64,000 bases of DNA from Odiellus spinosus. Its lineage: Eukaryota > Arthropoda > Arachnida > Opiliones > Phalangiidae. The DNA lies in the NCBI GenBank assembly GCA_963920705.1, contig OY987230.1, positions 18,935,320 through 18,999,319 of the forward strand, read 5' to 3'. Below the pieces are notes generated by a model. The model searched no databases and was not told the DNA's origin. It saw only the letters and a program-made list of their open reading frames with translations. Position 1 is the stretch's first letter, and the number at the start of each line of letters is the position of its first letter. The translations under genes were made by a program, and so were the position numbers. Positions 59,789-64,000 of this stretch are shown here, one piece after another.

Positions 59789-60066
59789 CGCCTCCTATAT
59801 TTTATCAAAGCCAATGCATGCACGTGGAAAAACATTGTAAAGGGGGAAATTTAGTTCGCCATTTTTCCACTGTATGGCGCGATTAACCAAAAATTCTCGT
59901 TACCGTGGCAACCCATCTAGGTCGGGTTGCCACGGTAACGAGAGAGACGCGTCCGCAGAATCACTGAATTATCCCGCCACCTACCGAGAAAAATTACAAT
60001 CTTATACAAGCTAAAGTCCCTTCCTGCTTCAAGAATATGCACTGGCTTTGATAAATATATTAGGCG
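59789..60066. mobile_element. MITE family D carrying an X-box palindrome, copy 2 (278 bp)
   Basis: Ends CGCCTCCTATATTTTATCAA and inverted TTGATAAATATATTAGGCG, both with GCC/GGC at the extremity. It is in opposite orientation to 19448-19714: CCCGCCACCTACCGAG is now on the right. More complete than copy 1 on its left side. Confidence 0.8.
59898..59940. promoter_or_regulatory. Two opposed RFX X-box-like sites in a perfect hairpin (copy 2)
   Basis: The same 17-nt arm as at 19549, CGTTACCGTGGCAACCC, pairs perfectly with its inverse across a 9-nt spacer of different sequence. Arms are conserved while the loop is not. Confidence 0.55.
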
Positions 60067-61013
60067 TTGGTTATGGCGATAGGTTTCGAAACTCAGTAAA
60101 TTACGCGGTAACCAATTTCTAAAATTACGGTAATTTTAAAAATTCTAGATAGAAATAGAACAAGTTGAAGTTCAAAACGTGTGGAAAATATTTTCAAAGA
60201 TCCTTGTGTGAAGGTATCTTTTCATATAAGGTTTTAAGTCGATATTGGTGTATGGAAAAAAAACTATCTAGGGGTTTTCATAAGTTACCGGGTAAAGGGG
60301 GTTAAAATGGTGTACGACTATGACTCTACGAGGGGAATAAACAGGGTGTGGCAGCGGCCAGCTCTATCTTCATGGAGAAAAGAACCGAGGTTATATTAAA
60401 TATAGGAGACCCAGGAACGTGCATGCAAGCGGGATGCTTTTCCAAGCCGATGGATCAAACAAGGAAATATGACTCTAGAGAATTCCCGGGCCCCGCCTTT
60501 TTCTCCTCTATACTCTTTGATACACGGTTACAATCTTGAATTTCATCGATAATCCCGTAGAAACACCGATTTTCTATGGTAAATTTAAGTCAATTCTAAG
60601 ATTACAACTATGTATATATATTTTTTCCTTTCTTTTCACTCGACGGTTGTCTGTCTTTCAGGGCAAAAACTGACCGTCAGAACCGCTTATTCATATATTA
60701 TGGTATATGATTTCCACCCATACAAAATGAAAAATTTAAAGATATATATAGATGGCTAGAAAAATGGTGTTTTTTTATGATGGACCAATATTTTTTTCCC
60801 CACGTACATGAGATATACAATATAAAATTGCTATATAAGAAAACATTTGGGATATCAACATCCTCTAAAATGGTATATAGATTAGATTGTTGATAAGAGG
60901 TAGATGAAAAAAAGGTTTCACGCAGCCATTTTGGAACTACTATTAATATTGAATAGTTTATTGATGAGCCTGTTTTAAGAAATGAATCTTCTTCGAAACT
61001 ATAATTTGGAGAT
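60067..61013. other. Mixed sequence, no gene called
   Basis: A TTACGCGGTAACC/ATTACGGTAATTTT motif near 60100-60140 relates to the 56.1 kb array. A 63-codon frame at 60348-60539 has balanced composition but no ATG start, splice sites or recognisable family. Confidence 0.35.
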
Positions 61014-61317
61014 GGTTCAAACATGGATTAATCAACCTCACAGGGATAATTCACTCTGGTACGATTTGCTATACTAGTAGTTGAAGATTTTTGTTTCAAA
61101 CATGGTCCCTAAAGCTTACCCCCTTACCGATACAAATCCGGAAGTAATCGATGAGAACATCGTCTGCTTTAGAGTTTTTTTCCCTTTCAATATTTCACCC
61201 CGTGTATCGGTAGCTAGAAGCTTCCGATGTAGACAATTTTTGTCACCAGGGTGCGATTCGAACAATCATTTTACCAGAGTGAATTATCCCTGTGAGGTTA
61301 ATTAATCCATGGTTCAA
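61014..61317. mobile_element. Foldback element G (~304 bp)
   Basis: Left arm 61014-61061 (GGTTCAAACATGGATTAATC, AACCTCACAGGG, ATAATTCACTCTGGTA) is mirrored at 61272-61317 with two or three differences. A 74-codon plus frame inside (61081-61305) runs into the arm and is not considered a gene. No target duplication was recognised. Confidence 0.7.
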
Positions 61318-61604
61318 ATCTGGATCCCCTATTGAAGCTTTTTCATTTTACAGATTTTTTTTTCCCCAAAGCTAGTAGGGGAAGCAAATAAAATTAAATA
61401 ATGAGGTTGATTGAGATTAGACGATTTTTTAACTGAGTGCAGCCTTTGGTAATGCTAAATTCATAATATTTTAGTTAACGCTACAGGCTTGTACACTGAT
61501 CACGTGGAATAATTACCCGTCGGGAAAGGTCAGCCTAATTCAGACGATTTCGACCAAACTTATACGTCAAAACACTGGACAGAAGTTTTAGGTACACGTT
61601 TTTA

Positions 61605-61920
61605 CAAGAATCCATTCAGGTTCCATAAGAATATGGGAGCATAGCTTTAGCCTCTGGTACCATCCTCCCAAACTTTGTAACAAAAGTTCGTCCGCAATTT
61701 TCGCAACATTTGTACGCTTAGATCTTTTTTCGGTCGGCTCCATTTTCATTACCCAAAATATTATGTCAAGGTCGTTAGTGGTGCGGGTTAATAATATATG
61801 TCAGGAGCGATTTACTTGAAAAATCGATTCGAAGCGGACGAACTTTTGCTACAAAGTTTGGGAGGATGGTTATTGAATCGCGGCCCTCCCATATTCTTAT
61901 GGAACCTGAATGAATTCTTG
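61605..61920. mobile_element. Foldback element H (~316 bp)
   Basis: Left arm 61605-61695 (CAAGAATCCATTCAGGTTCC, ATAAGAATATGGGAG, ACCATCCTCCCAAACTTTGT, AAAAGTTCGTCCGC) is mirrored at 61834-61920. Small loops interrupt the pairing (GCATAGCTTTAGCCTC on one side, GCGGCC on the other). The 75-codon frame at 61798-62025 overlaps the right arm and is discounted. Confidence 0.7.
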
Positions 61921-63891
61921 GTTTTTATCATACATTACATAACTAAAGTTTTTATCATAGAATTTTATTTATTTACGAGACATTTCCCCTACGGCGTAGT
62001 TCTTCTCGACATGTTAACCAATTAAGATTAAAATTTCAAAGGGCAACCCCACGCAGCTTCGTGCTAGGTAGTTAACCCGATTCTTTCATTCCCTCAAACT
62101 AACCTAGTAATTCAATAAATAATCAAATAGAGAGGGTCCAATAGATTCTCCCGATGTATAATCTTTTCACGAAGTTCTATGTGTGTGTAAAAAAAGGAGA
62201 AAAAGAAAAAAAAAAAAAAAGAGGTTCGCTTTTCCTTAATTGATAAAACGAAATGGGTGCGAGGCTAGAGGGAATGGAACGAAGACAAATTCAATTATCA
62301 GTACATTGGAGATCTCCAAAGAGAGAGCGTAAAAAAATGGGTATTACATTCAGCCAAGGCTTAGCTAAATAAACGATGAATTGCCAGTAATGTTAGGGGA
62401 AAGAAAGAAAGAATTATAGTTTGAATTAATTTAAGTTTACAATACGTACGAAGTTAAATCCCCTTCTATCTCTATTGTTTAATATCAAAAAGATAAAGGG
62501 AGATGGTATGTTCGCATTCATTCTAGTCTAGACTATATTGGAGTAAGCACGTAGGCAATAGGAAACGAAATATATCCTAAGGTTTCTTTTAAATCTATTC
62601 AGACGATGATTTTACGCGCTAAGGTCCGATCCCCGTTGTATTTTGTCCATTGAATTTCAGACAATATTAGTAAAAAGCAACGAGATGGAAATAGGAGTAA
62701 TGGTTCGTCATTACGACTTTGTCGCTTTTCACTATATTGCTTTTAAGTCAATGGACGGATTATAAAAGTTCTTTCTAAATAAAACCAGCGATAAATCGAC
62801 CGAAGCTCGCCGGGTCTTTTTTTCGTTTCGTTCCTTTATTTATTTTTTGTTTTTGATTCAATCGGTCTAAAAGCTCTCTCCCATATAAAATATATTTTAT
62901 TTTTATCAATGGTCTTGTAGAATCTATTATTTTCTTTACTTAGAGATCCGTATATACGTTTATATTTGTCAAGCTTTGGATAGCTTTTGAATAAAATTCT
63001 CAACCCACAAGGGATCTTATACCATGATACCTTCAATGCGATACTGTCAACATTTTTGCCAAAAGTTGCGGAGGATAAATTTTCAGCCTTTCCAAATTAT
63101 TCAAAAATCTTTAATATTTATACAAATTCAAATTGGATGACGTGACTAAATGTTTAAAAACTAATATTTTATGGATTAAATACCAGAACGTGTGTGATTT
63201 CTATTACGTATACCTTCGCTTCAACGATAAATATCACCTTAGTTAATCAAATCGATCCAATTTTAATTGGGTTAAACATTTGGATCGTGCGAACAGGGCG
63301 CTTAAAAATCACTAAAAATTTCATTTCCAAGTAATTTATTTAGATTTTTTTGCTATTATTGGGTATAAACGAATAGGTATATCAATAAATGATTAGAAAA
63401 GCAAACGCTAATGCTTTTTAGTTCTCTATATAAAGAAGCAAAAATCATTGAATTTCCCTTCGAGCGCGCGAGAGTTCTAAGGAATTAAAACCGCTCATGA
63501 TTCCATTGAAATTTCAATTAGGATGAGCGGTGAAAAGAAAAACCATCTCCCATTATATCGAAAAACGACGACTAAAAGACAAACAAGTCGGGAAAGTTCG
63601 TGTTAATAGTCTTACCCTATAGTTTTAGTACTATTTCAAATATCTAAATGAAAACGTCATATAAGTTACACTGAAATTCCTAAAGAAAAACCGCTTTGCC
63701 TATAAGAGCTAAACTTGTAACCTGTATTGTAAATATTCTAGATCAAGTTAGGTTAAAAAAAAAAATGTGAACAAATGTGCCTCGAATCTATCATTTTAAA
63801 AAGAAGATTACGAAATAGAACAAAAGACTGTATTTAACGCAAATTTTGCGTTCAACCTTTCCGCCGGCGAAATTTAGATACTACTTTTAAC
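61921..63891. other. AT-rich sequence, no gene seen
   Basis: A-run near 62206-62220. A 66-codon minus frame (62836-63036) has no supporting splice or start context. Nothing else was recognised. Confidence 0.4.
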
Positions 63892-63984
63892 ACTGTTTGC
63901 CGTTAGAGGACGCTTATGAACGCCAGGTTTTATTATTCATCTTTATCTATTAAGATTGGTGTCCATTGTTAATAGTTCTAGATT
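63892..63984 (+). mobile_element. MITE family E, single arm at the window end
   Basis: CTGTTTGCCGTTAGAGGACG, CTTATGAACGCCAGGTTTTA, ATCTATTAAGATTGGTGTCC and ATTGTTAATAG form an intact right arm, the cleanest in the window. The left arm is not present. Confidence 0.7.
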
Positions 63985-64000
63985 AAATAGCCCATAGAGA

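Noticed and set aside
61240..61275. tRNA B-box-like GTTCGAATC on the minus strand
   Set aside because: The T-stem does not pair and no A box or acceptor stem is present.

Overview
This window looks like non-coding genomic DNA from a metazoan, most likely an invertebrate and plausibly an arthropod. It is AT-rich but has plenty of CpG, no open frame exceeds about 130 codons, and dispersed foldback transposons (MITEs), minisatellites and homopolymer runs are dense. I see no bacterial-style gene organisation, rRNA, convincing tRNA or CRISPR array. The phylum cannot be fixed from sequence alone.

Gene content. The best coding evidence is a split gene on the minus strand. Two internal exons (21496-21611, then 5524-5630) each have a clean AG acceptor with a T-rich tract and a GTAAG donor. 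Both have one open frame in protein-like composition, and they join in phase 0 across a 15.9 kb intron. Together they encode about 73 residues of a probable extracellular, N-glycosylated, beta-rich segment that I cannot assign to a family. Two weaker phase-compatible candidates for the next exon lie at 4834-4898 and 3615-3786. A GC/CpG-richer, stop-poor block at about 39560-40680 with a TATA box may be a promoter or 5' untranslated region, but its link to the split gene is unproven.

Mobile DNA. At least eight non-autonomous families are visible. Family A has TTAA ends and GTAAGT-bearing arms. Families B and C have different sequences but both begin CAGA and make 7-bp target duplications of the form GTNNTAN; four of five copies have perfect duplications. 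Family D has a central perfect hairpin made of two opposed RFX X-box-like sites. Family E is a GCCGTTAGAGGACGC foldback. Single foldbacks lie at 31.6 kb, 61.0 kb and 61.6 kb. A hAT-like element at 33.3 kb is filled with AGGAAAATA repeats. A tRNA-Phe primer-binding site at 5186-5203 marks an LTR-retrotransposon remnant.

Tandem repeats. There is a 28/26-bp minisatellite of about 24 units (13090-13735). A 42/39-bp array (56106-56575) produces an artefactual repetitive open frame. Three ~160-bp units lie at 8.9-9.3 kb, a 111-bp duplication at 52.1 kb, an A45 tract at 52.8 kb, and G14 and C16 runs at 42.9 and 43.5 kb. The rest appears to be AT-rich intron or intergenic sequence in which I see no supportable gene.
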